Positions 56,811 to 64,000 are shown, counted from the first letter of the stretch. The stretch is DNA of 64,000 nt from Sinimarinibacterium flocculans (GCF_003201205.1 NZ_QICN01000002.1:297780-361779), one strand, 5' to 3'. Numbers and translations: made by a program. Notes: a model not told the origin generated them from the letters alone.

Positions 56811-57824
56811 GTGAAGGTGCTCGGGGCGGACATCGGGTTCGGCTACACCAAGGCTTCCGACGGCAAGCAGTTCCAGGTCTTCAAATCGGTCGTCGGCGAA
56901 GCCAACGAAGCACAGTTCAGTGAAACGCTGCTGCCGGGTGCGACGGTGTTTCCACGGCACATCCAGATCGGCAATCAGTCCTTCTTCATCGGCGAGCTCG
57001 CCGAACAGCAGTCTCGCGGGCGCGGCTTCACGCTCGACCAGAACCAGTTTCTCGGCCAGTACGCCCGCACCCTGGCGCTGGCGGCGATGGCGCCCTTCGT
57101 CGACAGCGGCGACCCGGTGCGCCTGGTCACCGGCCTGCCGATCAGCTTCTTCCGCAAGTACAAGGAACCGCTGACCAACCTGCTGCAGACGCGCCACACG
57201 ATCCATGTGGTCAAGACCGGCACGCCCGAGCGCGAGGAGAAGATCATCAACATCGAGCGCGTGCGCGTGATTCCGCAGCCGTTCGGGTCGATGTTCAACC
57301 TGATGCTCAGCGACATCGGCAAGCCCGCCAGCCAGCGCTTCATCAGCGAGAAGATCGGCATCATCGACGTGGGCTTTCGCACCGCCGACTACACGATCAG
57401 CGAGAAGACCCGCTATTCCGAGCGTGGCAGCCAGTCCTCGGACTCCGGCATCGCCGTGGCCTACACCGCGATCGCCAACGCGCTGCAGGAGAAGAGCGGC
57501 GTCAACATCGAGCTCTACCGCCTCTACGACGGCGTCTCCAAGGGCACGATCAAGATCAAGGGCAAGCGCTACGACCTCTCGGGCATCGTCCAGCACGCCT
57601 TCCAGCAGCTTGCGACGCGCATCGCCCAGGAAGTCAATCGCCTCTGGGCCGACGATTGGGACATCGACGCGATCGTCCTCACCGGCGGCGGCGGCACCGC
57701 GCTCGCGCCCTTCCTCACGCCGCTGCTCGAAGGCGAAGTGCTGCCGATGCCGGCCGACCAGGACGCGCGCCTCAACAACGTCTTTGGCTACTGGAAATAC
57801 GGCCAGCATCTTTGGGGGGCCTGA
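56811..57824 (+). CDS. Orphan ParM/StbA-like actin-family ATPase
   Basis: The 337-residue protein has actin-fold motifs in order: phosphate-1 loop GADIGFGYTKAS (5-16), VTGLPISFF (106-114), phosphate-2 loop IIDVGFRTADYT (184-195) and adenosine motif VLTGGGGTAL (289-298). Plasmid ParM, AlfA-type and archaeal Ta0583-type filaments share these; MreB-specific signatures are not seen. No ParR-like adaptor gene is adjacent and the neighbourhood is chromosomal. AAGAGGA precedes the ATG. The stop codon sits inside a 39-bp palindrome and a repeat array follows. A cytoskeletal or segregation role is inference. Confidence 0.85.
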   Translation: MKVLGADIGFGYTKASDGKQFQVFKSVVGEANEAQFSETLLPGATVFPRHIQIGNQSFFIGELAEQQSRGRGFTLDQNQFLGQYARTLALAAMAPFVDSGDPVRLVTGLPISFFRKYKEPLTNLLQTRHTIHVVKTGTPEREEKIINIERVRVIPQPFGSMFNLMLSDIGKPASQRFISEKIGIIDVGFRTADYTISEKTRYSERGSQSSDSGIAVAYTAIANALQEKSGVNIELYRLYDGVSKGTIKIKGKRYDLSGIVQHAFQQLATRIAQEVNRLWADDWDIDAIVLTGGGGTALAPFLTPLLEGEVLPMPADQDARLNNVFGYWKYGQHLWGA

Positions 57825-57859
57825 GGTTCTGTGATGCCAGTGGCATCACAGAACCTCAG
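57821..57859. repeat. 39-bp palindrome containing the parM-like stop codon
   Basis: Two perfect 19-base arms (57821-57839 and 57841-57859) flank a single central G. The stop TGA (57822-57824) is in the left arm. There is no U run, so it is not a classical terminator. Its inner GATGCC-AGT-GGCATC core recurs at 57951-57965. Confidence 0.9.
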
Positions 57860-57933
57860 GCCGGGTGGCCAAGGATGGCCACCCAGGGGGTTGCAAACAT
57901 GCACGCCGTCTCGCCAAGGATGGCCTGAACGAG
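57860..57933 (+). repeat. Composite palindromic repeat, unit 1
   Basis: Core GCCGGGTGGCCAAGGATGGC to CAGGGG (57860-57889) holds a GGGTGGCCA / TGGCCACCC hairpin. A tail CGCCAAGGATGGCCTGAACG starts at 57912, 23 bases after the core end. The same geometry is seen in units 2 and 3. Confidence 0.85.
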
Positions 57934-57948
57934 TCCTCAGAACAAGAA

Positions 57949-57967
57949 CGGATGCCGGTGGCATCCG
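57949..57967. repeat. Inverted repeat before unit 2
   Basis: CGGATGCC / GGCATCCG with a 3-nt loop. It occupies the same position relative to unit 2 as the core of the 39-bp palindrome does relative to unit 1 (13-14 bp before). Confidence 0.8.
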
Positions 57968-57978
57968 CTGCGCCTTCC

Positions 57979-58053
57979 GCCGGGCGGCCATGGATGGCCG
58001 CCCAGGGGATAGAAAATTGAGATGCCGCTGCGCCAGGGATGGCCTGACTAAAG
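57979..58053 (+). repeat. Composite palindromic repeat, unit 2
   Basis: Core GCCGGGCGGCCATGGATGGC to CAGGGG (57979-58008) has a GGGCGGCCA / TGGCCGCCC hairpin. Changes relative to unit 1 are compensatory (T-A to C-G pairs in the stem). The tail CGCCAGGGATGGCCTGAC begins at 58031, again 23 bases after the core. Confidence 0.85.
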
Positions 58054-58092
58054 ATCCCAAAAACAGGTGCGATGGCTTCTTCTGCGTCTTAC

Positions 58093-58214
58093 GCCGGGTG
58101 TCCAAGGAGCGCTTGGCCACAGGCGAGACGTGACTCAATGTCACGTCGAGTTAGCCAGACGCCACCCAGGGGTTCGTAGATAAGAACGCGGCCTCGCCAT
58201 GGATGGCTTGAACG
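58093..58214 (+). repeat. Composite palindromic repeat, unit 3, split by 52 bp
   Basis: The left half GCCGGGTGTCCAAGGA (58093-58108) and right half GCCACCCAGGGG (58161-58172) are separated by 52 bp carrying a second hairpin, GACGTGAC / GTCACGTC (58127-58134 and 58140-58147). The tail CGCCATGGATGGCTTGAACG begins at 58195, 23 bases after the core end as in the other units. Confidence 0.75.
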
Positions 58215-58268
58215 CAGGCGCGAACGAGCTGTTGCTATTGCCGGCTCCGCCGGCGCCCCTCACCCCAA

Positions 58269-58294
58269 CCCTCTCCCCGCCTGCGGGGAGAGGG
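58269..58294 (-). terminator. CCCTCTCCCCGC hairpin downstream of the wax-ester synthase gene
   Basis: A perfect 12-bp stem CCCTCTCCCCGC / GCGGGGAGAGGG with a 2-nt loop lies 14 bp after the minus-strand stop. The CTCACCCCAACCCTCTCCCC motif is, from memory, a dispersed intergenic repeat in many high-GC proteobacteria. It probably ends transcription although it lacks a U run. Confidence 0.65.
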
Positions 58295-58307
58295 AACTAT
58301 CCGTCCC

Positions 58308-59753
58308 TCACGCCGCCTTCTTCCCCCGCTTGCGCGCCGCCTTCTTCGCGACCGGCTGCCGTTGCGTGTGGCCCAGCCCGAGCACCCGTTCCAGCTCCTC
58401 GAGCGCCTCGCCCATGTAGACCGCAAGGCGCTGCATGCTGGGCAGCGCATCACGGCAGCCGGTGATGCCGATATTGAACTGCCCGGCGTAGCTGACCGAA
58501 GTGATGTTCAGCGCCTGGCCGTGCGACAGCAGCGAGACCGGGTAGATCTGCTCCATGCGGGCGCCGTTGAAGTACAGCGGCGTCTTCGGCCCCGGCACGT
58601 TGGAGATGGTGATGTTGAACATCGGCCGAACGCGTCCGCCGAGCCCGGCGAGCAGTTGCAGGATGAACGGCGCCATGAAGATCATCGTGTAGCTGTCGAT
58701 CCCGGCCTTGGGCAGCGTCTGCAGCTGATCCTTGGCGACCTGCGTCGAGCGGCGGATCATCTGCAGCCGTTCGAGCGGGTCTTCGACGGTCGTATTCAGG
58801 TTGGCGATGATGAAGCTGATCGCGTTGCCGGCGTTCTCGTCGTCCGCCGGGCGCACCGAGACCGGCACCCCCGCCGTGAGCGGCTTGTCCGGCAGCGCGC
58901 CGATCTCCTCCAGGTAGCGCCGCAAGGCGGTGGCGCTGAGGCCGAGAAACACGTCGTTGAGTGTGACGTCCGCCGCCCGCGCCACTGCCCGCACGCGCTC
59001 GAGTTCGTAGTGCTGGGTGGCGAAACGCCGCTGTGCGGAGACCTTGGCGTTGACCACCGAGCGCGGCCCCGAGAACGGCAGGGCCTCCTGCGGATCGTGC
59101 GGCTGCACCGACTCGCGGACGATGCGCCCGAGCGCGCGCGCCACGGCCGGCGCGGTGCCGAGCTGGGCCCGCGCCGCATCGACGAGCTTGCGCAACTGCG
59201 CATCGAAGCTCTGCGGCTCGCGCTCGCTTCGGGCGCCGCATCCCACGGCCCACGGCGGCGGCTGGCTGCGCGCCTGCGGATCGGGCGTCAGCATCCGCTG
59301 CAGCATGCGCATGCCGCCGACGCCGTCCACCAGCGAGTGGTGCATCTTCATGTACAGGGCGAAGCGGCCGTGCTCCAGTCCTTCGATGACGTGCATCTCC
59401 CACAGCGGCCGGTTGAAGTCCATCGGGTGCGAGTGCAGGCGCGAGATCAGCACGCCCAGCTCTCTCTCGCCGCCCGGCTTGGGCAAGGCGGAATGCCGCA
59501 GGTGATAGTCGAGATCGATGTGTTCGGCCTCGACCCAGGCCGGCATCACGCCCTTGAGCTTGGGCGAGGCCAGCTTGAGATTGAACGGCCGGGCGAAGCT
59601 CGGCACGGCACGAAGATGCTCGAACAGCCCCTGGAGGAAATCGCCCGGGGCCTCCTCCGGCAGCGAGAAGATCGCCATGCAGGCCACCTGCATCGGCGTG
59701 TCGACGGTGTCGACGTACAGCCATGCGGCGTCCAGCGGCTTGAGCATGTTCAT
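58308..59753 (-). CDS. Wax ester synthase/diacylglycerol acyltransferase (WS/DGAT)
   Basis: The 481-residue acyltransferase has active site HHSLVDG at 138-144 (HHxxxDG), preceded by PLWEMHVIEGLEHGRFALYMK. The second conserved block NAISFIIANLNT and the later FNITISNVPGPKTPLYFNGA complete the family pattern. It joins acyl-CoA to fatty alcohols or diacylglycerol, making wax esters or triacylglycerol as storage lipid. The C-terminus ends in a Lys/Arg tail (KKAARKRGKKAA). GGGGGAGGAC lies upstream of the ATG at 59753. It is divergent from an aldehyde dehydrogenase gene. Confidence 0.95.
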   Translation of the reverse strand: MNMLKPLDAAWLYVDTVDTPMQVACMAIFSLPEEAPGDFLQGLFEHLRAVPSFARPFNLKLASPKLKGVMPAWVEAEHIDLDYHLRHSALPKPGGERELGVLISRLHSHPMDFNRPLWEMHVIEGLEHGRFALYMKMHHSLVDGVGGMRMLQRMLTPDPQARSQPPPWAVGCGARSEREPQSFDAQLRKLVDAARAQLGTAPAVARALGRIVRESVQPHDPQEALPFSGPRSVVNAKVSAQRRFATQHYELERVRAVARAADVTLNDVFLGLSATALRRYLEEIGALPDKPLTAGVPVSVRPADDENAGNAISFIIANLNTTVEDPLERLQMIRRSTQVAKDQLQTLPKAGIDSYTMIFMAPFILQLLAGLGGRVRPMFNITISNVPGPKTPLYFNGARMEQIYPVSLLSHGQALNITSVSYAGQFNIGITGCRDALPSMQRLAVYMGEALEELERVLGLGHTQRQPVAKKAARKRGKKAA

Positions 59754-59818
59754 GTTTTTTGTCCTCCCCCACTTGTCACATCGAACCCCGACCGGGGACA
59801 CGACCTTAGCGCAGTCCG

Positions 59819-59838
59819 CCGTCTGCGCGCGCGCAGAC
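59819..59838. promoter_or_regulatory. 20-bp perfect palindrome between WS/DGAT and aldehyde dehydrogenase
   Basis: CCGTCTGCGCGCGCAGACGG is fully self-complementary and lies in the ~200-bp divergent intergenic region, where a regulator operator could serve both genes. A TATACT at 59880-59885 could be a -10 for the plus-strand gene, without a clear -35. Confidence 0.5.
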
Positions 59839-59955
59839 GGGCGAATCTGACGGGTGTGTCATCCATCGCGGAGCGGTCCTATACTCGACCGTCTGTTCAA
59901 TTGGTGCGGCCCCCGGTCCGCCCGCCCGCAGACTTCGAGATCCCGGAGAGAGAAC

Positions 59956-61410
59956 ATGAGCTCGGTCGTTTCCTATCTGCCCGGCAGCGCAGCGGTACCG
60001 TCCGCCACCGCTGCGGAAATCCAGCGCGTCTTCGAGCGCCAGCGCGAGACGGCGATCCGCCTGCGCACGTCGACGGCCCAGGAACGCATCGCCAAGATCA
60101 GGCGCCTGTGCGATGCAATGATGACCTATCGTCAACAGATCCACGAGGCGGCGTACCTCGATTTCAAGAAGCCGCCGGCCGAGGTCGATCTCGCCGAGGT
60201 GCTGCCCGTCGTCAGCGAGGCCAAGCACGCGATGCGGGCCCTGAAGAAGTGGATGAAGCCCAAGGGCGTGTGGCCCACCAGCCTGACGATCGGCCTGAAG
60301 TCCTGGGTGCAGTACGAGCCCAAGGGACGGTGCCTGATCGTCTCGCCGTGGAACTACAACGTGAACCTGTGCTTCGGCCCGCTGGTGTCGTGCATCGCGG
60401 CCGGCAACACGGCGATCCTCAAGCCGTCCGAGATGACGCCGCACCTGTCGGCGCTGATGGCGAAGATGATCAAGGAGCTGTTCCCGGAGGACGAGGTGGC
60501 GCTGTTCGAAGGCGACGTCTCGGTCTCGACTGAGCTGCTCGCGCTGCCCTTCGACCACATCTTCTTCACCGGCTCGCCGGCCGTCGGCAAGGTGGTGATG
60601 GCGGCTGCCGCGAAACACCTGACCTCGGTGACGCTGGAGCTCGGCGGCAAGTCGCCGACGATCATCGACGAGACTGCGGACCTGGCACTGGCCGCGCGCA
60701 CGCTGATGTGGGGCAAGTACACCAACAACGGCCAGACCTGCATCGCCCCGGACTACGTCTACGTGCACGCCTCGAAGAAGGACGCCTTCGCGCAGGAGTG
60801 CATCAAGGTCATCGAGGAGTGCTACGGCAAGAGCGCGAAGGAGCAGATGGCGTCGCCGTATCTCGCGCGCGTGGTCAACCAGCGGCACACCAAGCGCATC
60901 AACGCGCTGCTCACCGACGCGACCCAGCGCGGCGCCCGCGTGCTGTGCGGCGGCGAAGCCGTCGAGAACGAGTGCTTCATCCAGCCGACGCTGCTCGACG
61001 ACATCCCGGCCGATGCCAAAATCCAGTCCGAGGAGATCTTCGGCCCGCTGCTGCCGATCATGCCGTACACCGATCTCGACGCCGTCATCGCCGCGATCAA
61101 CGCCGAGCCCAAGCCGCTGGCGCTCTACATCTGGAGCCGGAACGAGGCCAACATCCAGAAGGCGCTCAAGAGCACCAGTGCCGGCGGCACCTGCATCAAC
61201 CACTGCGTGGTGCAGTACGCCCACGGCAACCTGCCGTTCGGCGGCGTCAACAACTCCGGCATCGGCAATGCCCACGGTGAGTACGGCTTCCGGGCGTTCT
61301 CGCACGAGCGCGCCGTGGTGCGCACGCGGTTCATGATGGCGCGGACGCTGTTCCCGCCGTACACCAAGTTCAAGAGCAAGATGCTCGACATCATGATCAA
61401 GACGCAGTAG
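59956..61410 (+). CDS. Coniferyl-aldehyde-type aldehyde dehydrogenase
   Basis: The 484-residue NAD(P)-dependent enzyme has VSPWNYNVNL (oxyanion Asn), FFTGSPAVGK, Glu228 in LELGGKSP and catalytic Cys262 in NNGQTCIAPDY. IAPDY after the Cys and the overall length match the coniferyl/class-3 aldehyde dehydrogenase branch, which also includes fatty-aldehyde enzymes. With WS/DGAT next door, a long-chain aldehyde is a plausible substrate, but that is inference. CCCGGAGAG precedes the ATG. A terminator follows. Confidence 0.93.
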   Translation: MSSVVSYLPGSAAVPSATAAEIQRVFERQRETAIRLRTSTAQERIAKIRRLCDAMMTYRQQIHEAAYLDFKKPPAEVDLAEVLPVVSEAKHAMRALKKWMKPKGVWPTSLTIGLKSWVQYEPKGRCLIVSPWNYNVNLCFGPLVSCIAAGNTAILKPSEMTPHLSALMAKMIKELFPEDEVALFEGDVSVSTELLALPFDHIFFTGSPAVGKVVMAAAAKHLTSVTLELGGKSPTIIDETADLALAARTLMWGKYTNNGQTCIAPDYVYVHASKKDAFAQECIKVIEECYGKSAKEQMASPYLARVVNQRHTKRINALLTDATQRGARVLCGGEAVENECFIQPTLLDDIPADAKIQSEEIFGPLLPIMPYTDLDAVIAAINAEPKPLALYIWSRNEANIQKALKSTSAGGTCINHCVVQYAHGNLPFGGVNNSGIGNAHGEYGFRAFSHERAVVRTRFMMARTLFPPYTKFKSKMLDIMIKTQ

Positions 61411-61424
61411 CCGCGGATGCAATG

Positions 61425-61450
61425 AAAAAGGCCACCGAGGTGGCCTTTTT
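61425..61450. terminator. Bidirectional rho-independent terminator
   Basis: AAAAAGGCCACC-GAG-GTGGCCTTTTT gives a seven-pair GC stem with A and T runs on both sides. It lies between the convergent aldehyde dehydrogenase and outer-membrane protein genes. Confidence 0.92.
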
Positions 61451-61471
61451 CATGCCTGCGCGCCGCGATGC

Positions 61472-62119
61472 TCAGAACACGAAGCGCACCCCGGTGCGCA
61501 CGTCCGTGAGCTTGAAGTCGCCGCCGCCGTCGTCGAGTTCGAGATCGGTATTGCGGTAGTCGGCGAAGACACCGATCAGCGGCGTGAGCTGGAAGCCGAC
61601 GCCGACCAGGAACTCGATACCCGCGGTGCCGTCGAGGTCCACGTAGCCGATGCTGGCGGTGAGGTTCAGGGCATCGCCGACATGCCCCAGCGCGCCGATG
61701 TGCACGCCGTAGCCGTTGTAGTCCTCGTCGATCTCCTCGTCGCCGTCGTCGCTGTCACCGAGGTCGACACCGATGTACTCGCCCTTGACGAAGAAAGGCT
61801 GCGAATCGGAGAAGAAGAAGCCGCCGCCGATCCGGTAGGTGTTGAGATCGTCCTTGAGCACGCCGGTGTCGTCGTCCTCGCCGTAGTCGATCGCCTGGTA
61901 TTCGCCGTGGATGAAGAAGACGGAGGAGACCTGGAACTGCGCCTTGATCCCGTATCCGTCGCCGTTCTCGTCGAAGTCGAACGGCAGCGCCGTCTCCGGC
62001 TCGAAACTGAATTCGCTCTGAGGAATGTAGTAGCCGTCCAGATTGGACTGGTGTCCCGCGAAGGCACTGCAGGGTGCAGCGAGCGCCAGCACGACGCCGA
62101 GGTTTGCCAGGGTGCGCAT
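61472..62119 (-). CDS. Acidic outer-membrane beta-barrel protein
   Basis: The 215-residue protein has a signal peptide (cut near AFA) and alternating amphipathic strands such as FFIHGEYQAIDYG and FFVKGEYIGVDLG. It ends in RFVF with the terminal Phe recognised by the BAM complex. It looks like an 8- to 10-strand OmpX/YfaZ-type barrel. Loops are very rich in Asp and Glu (for example DSDDGDEEIDEDYNG), which could bind cations. GGAGG precedes the ATG. It lies between two aldehyde dehydrogenase genes; no function is known. Confidence 0.85.
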   Translation of the reverse strand: MRTLANLGVVLALAAPCSAFAGHQSNLDGYYIPQSEFSFEPETALPFDFDENGDGYGIKAQFQVSSVFFIHGEYQAIDYGEDDDTGVLKDDLNTYRIGGGFFFSDSQPFFVKGEYIGVDLGDSDDGDEEIDEDYNGYGVHIGALGHVGDALNLTASIGYVDLDGTAGIEFLVGVGFQLTPLIGVFADYRNTDLELDDGGGDFKLTDVRTGVRFVF

Positions 62120-62259
62120 GAGTCCTCCGTTTCTGTGGGTGATCGCCACCGCCGGCCGACACCTGCCGCGGCGCGACTCCTGCACATTAGACGAGGATTG
62201 TTCCGCTCAGCAGGAACCCTGCGTGAACTCTTCGTGACAGCAATCCGCCTACGCGGCTG

Positions 62260-63759
62260 TCAGCGCTTGCTGAATACGGAGGTCAGCCGGATCATGCCGT
62301 TGATGGCGTTGATGGCCGCATCCGGCAGCTTGATCTCCTTGCCGAGCATCTGGCCGACCATCTTCTTGTACTTGTCCGAGTACGGCGGAAACATGATGTT
62401 CGGATCGCCTGCCGGGTAGCGGTCCTCGACGACCGCCCGCGGATTGGAGCATTCGAGGAAGGTGAAACGGCCGCCGAGGCGGCCCTGACCGCTGGCGTTG
62501 ACGCCGCCGAACGGCAGGTGCGGGTTGGTCCCGGACTGGATCAGGTTGTGGTTGACCACGGTGCTGCCCGAGGTCGTGCGCGCCAGGAACCAGTCGATCG
62601 CCTCGCGATCCTTCGCGAAGATGTAGGAACCCAGCGGCTTGGGCCGACGCCGGACGGTCTCGATCGCATCCTCGCGGCGCGCATACGGGATCACGCAGAT
62701 GATGGGACCGAAGATCTCGTCGCGCATGATGCGCATGTCCTCGGTCACGGCGGAGAGGATGGTCGGCGAGACATACAGATCGTCCGCATCGGTCTCGCCG
62801 CCGAACTCGAGCTTCGCACCCTTGGCCAGCGCGTCGTCGAGCAGCGCCTTGATGCGATCGAAGTGCTTGCGGTTGACGATGCGGGGCAGCTCCGGCGAGT
62901 GGCGGAAGCCCTTGCCGTCGGCGTTGTACATGGCCTGCATGGACTTGGCGAGCTCGCCGGTGAAGGCGCCGACGATCGACTCGTGCACCAGGGCATAGTC
63001 CGGCGCCAGGCAGACCTGCCCGGCATTGGCGACGCGGCCCCAGGCGATCTTGCGCCCGGCCTCGGCCGGATCGGCGCTGGCATCGACGATGACCGGATTC
63101 TTGCCGCCCATCTCCAGCGTGACCGTCGCGAAGTGCTCGGCCGCGGCGCGCAGCACGATGCGCCCCACGGCGTGACCGCCGATGTAGAAGATGTGGTTGA
63201 ACGGCAAGGCCAGCAGCGCGCTCGCCGCCTCGGCGGCGCCCTGGATCACGGCGAACTCGTCGTCGCCGAAGACCTGTCCGACGATGTCCGCGAGCACCTG
63301 CGCCGAGTGCGGGGCCAGCTCGGACGGCTTGAGCGTGAACGTGCAGCCGGCGGCGATGGCGCCGAACGCCGGAATGAACGCCTCGGCGATCGGTGCGTTC
63401 CACGTCGAGACGTGCAGCACCGTGCCCTTGGGTTCGTGGCGCACGGTGCTGACCTTGCCCAGCGTCATCAGCGAACCCTGGACGCGCTGCGGCGCCATCC
63501 ATTGCGCGAGGTTGCGGCAGATGAACTCGGCCTCGGTCTTGATCATCAGCAACTGCGCGTCGATGTCGGTCGGCGCCAGTCGCAGTTCCTTGAAGCCGGC
63601 CTCGAGGATGGCCGGTCGTGCATCCAGGATCGCCTTGAGCAGACGGCGGATCTTGTCGGCGCGCTGCGCCGCCGTGGTCAGCGAGAGTTCGCGGGACTTC
63701 GCGAGCTGGCGCTCGAACAGCTCCGCGTGGGGGTTTGCTTCCTTGAGTACCGCGTTCAT
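62260..63759 (-). CDS. Aldehyde dehydrogenase family protein (second, divergent copy)
   Basis: The 499-residue protein has STWNAPIAEAF (Asn121), Glu216 in LEMGGKNP and Cys250 in NAGQVCLAPDYA, so the catalytic residues are intact. The cofactor motif is YIGGHAVGR instead of FTGSxxxG. C-terminal blocks EIFGPIICVIPY and HLPFGGVNASGQGRLGG are normal. It is related to, but clearly different from, the 59956-61410 enzyme. Substrate is unknown. It lies 40 bp after the partial gene on the same strand, suggesting an operon with it. Confidence 0.92.
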   Translation of the reverse strand: MNAVLKEANPHAELFERQLAKSRELSLTTAAQRADKIRRLLKAILDARPAILEAGFKELRLAPTDIDAQLLMIKTEAEFICRNLAQWMAPQRVQGSLMTLGKVSTVRHEPKGTVLHVSTWNAPIAEAFIPAFGAIAAGCTFTLKPSELAPHSAQVLADIVGQVFGDDEFAVIQGAAEAASALLALPFNHIFYIGGHAVGRIVLRAAAEHFATVTLEMGGKNPVIVDASADPAEAGRKIAWGRVANAGQVCLAPDYALVHESIVGAFTGELAKSMQAMYNADGKGFRHSPELPRIVNRKHFDRIKALLDDALAKGAKLEFGGETDADDLYVSPTILSAVTEDMRIMRDEIFGPIICVIPYARREDAIETVRRRPKPLGSYIFAKDREAIDWFLARTTSGSTVVNHNLIQSGTNPHLPFGGVNASGQGRLGGRFTFLECSNPRAVVEDRYPAGDPNIMFPPYSDKYKKMVGQMLGKEIKLPDAAINAINGMIRLTSVFSKR

Positions 63760-63798
63760 CGGATCACCTCGGCACTGGCGGCCAGCGGGCGGCAGGGC

Positions 63799-64000
63799 CT
63801 ACGCCCGATACGCCGGAATCTTGAAGGTCTTGCGCATCACGAACTCGAGCTGACGGTCGGACAGCAGCCGGCGCATCACGCCCATCGGTTTGACGTCCTT
63901 GCCGAGCAATTCCATCGGCGCCCAGCGGGACTTGTCGAGAATCTTCAGCGTGCCGGCCAGCGCCTGCTCCGGCGTGCTGCCGGTCTTCTCGAGCATGTCC
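63799..64000 (-). CDS. C-terminal part of an unidentified protein (cut by window end)
   Basis: The minus-strand frame is open from the stop at 63799 to the window end, giving about 67 C-terminal residues (ending FVMRKTFKIPAYRA). The sequence has basic helices and no catalytic motif. It may be the tail of a short-chain dehydrogenase or similar enzyme working with the adjacent aldehyde dehydrogenase, but I cannot assign it. Confidence 0.55.
   Translation of the reverse strand, partial: DMLEKTGSTPEQALAGTLKILDKSRWAPMELLGKDVKPMGVMRRLLSDRQLEFVMRKTFKIPAYRA

Noticed and set aside
57860-58214. CRISPR-like array
   Set aside because: Only three units, each itself palindromic and imperfect, with no constant-length unique spacers and no cas genes.

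Overview
The window is high-GC, single-copy bacterial chromosome from a gammaproteobacterium. The assignment rests on gene content and order: a 16S-Ile-Ala-23S-5S rRNA operon, ubiE-ubiJ-ubiB, hslVU, dapF-DUF484-xerC, rhodanese-grxC-secB-gpsA, tyrS/mepM/anmK/erpA/argC, ampDE, rppH, envC and erpA. Much of this order resembles Pseudomonas-type genomes. The wax-ester synthase, paired aldehyde dehydrogenases, acyl-CoA dehydrogenases, lysine-rich histone-like protein and bactofilin suggest a lipid- or hydrocarbon-using lineage of the Nevskiales/Xanthomonadales-like group. That placement is inference; I did not assign a genus. I see no transposase, prophage, integron or CRISPR array.

Layout. 1-5.5 kb: a large PAS-GGDEF-EAL protein (cut by the window edge), a YheT hydrolase, a thiol peroxidase of the glutathione peroxidase family and a membrane diguanylate cyclase. 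5.5-10.3 kb: dusB (without the usual downstream fis), a metallo-beta-lactamase-fold hydrolase, a 598-residue acyl-CoA dehydrogenase and a lipase-like hydrolase. 10.3-12.6 kb: rpoZ, gmk, yicC and a lysine-rich histone H1-like gene. 12.8-15.8 kb: glutaminyl cyclase, an AtuD-like acyl-CoA dehydrogenase and a DUF4382 lipoprotein. 15.9-21.4 kb: a complete rRNA operon on the minus strand with promoter, boxA sites and terminator. 21.5-31.7 kb: tyrS, mepM, anmK, erpA, bactofilin, a coiled-coil membrane protein, argC, hemJ, bfr, Fur-controlled bfd, rppH and two phosphatases.

31.7-38.0 kb is a vitamin B12 locus. A cobalamin riboswitch precedes btuB, a beta-propeller lipoprotein overlaps the end of btuB, and a PduO-type adenosyltransferase follows. 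A btuF-like binding protein lies tail to tail with the adenosyltransferase and is translationally coupled to ampE in an ampD-ampE-btuF run. The genes together would capture, import and activate corrinoids; no BtuC or BtuD is encoded here.

38.0-55.8 kb is housekeeping: an M16 protease, trmL, gpsA, secB, grxC, a rhodanese, envC, ctpA, yibQ, the ubiquinone genes, hslVU, xerC and dapF. 55.9-58.3 kb holds GFA and VOC enzymes and an orphan ParM-like actin gene. Its stop codon lies in a 39-bp palindrome that opens an array of three composite palindromic repeats. 58.3-64.0 kb is a lipid and aldehyde region: wax-ester synthase, two coniferyl-aldehyde-type dehydrogenases, an acidic outer-membrane beta-barrel protein and a gene cut by the window end.

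The best candidates for something new are the BtuB/propeller-lipoprotein pair, the ampE-btuF coupling, and the chromosomal ParM gene with its adjacent repeat array.
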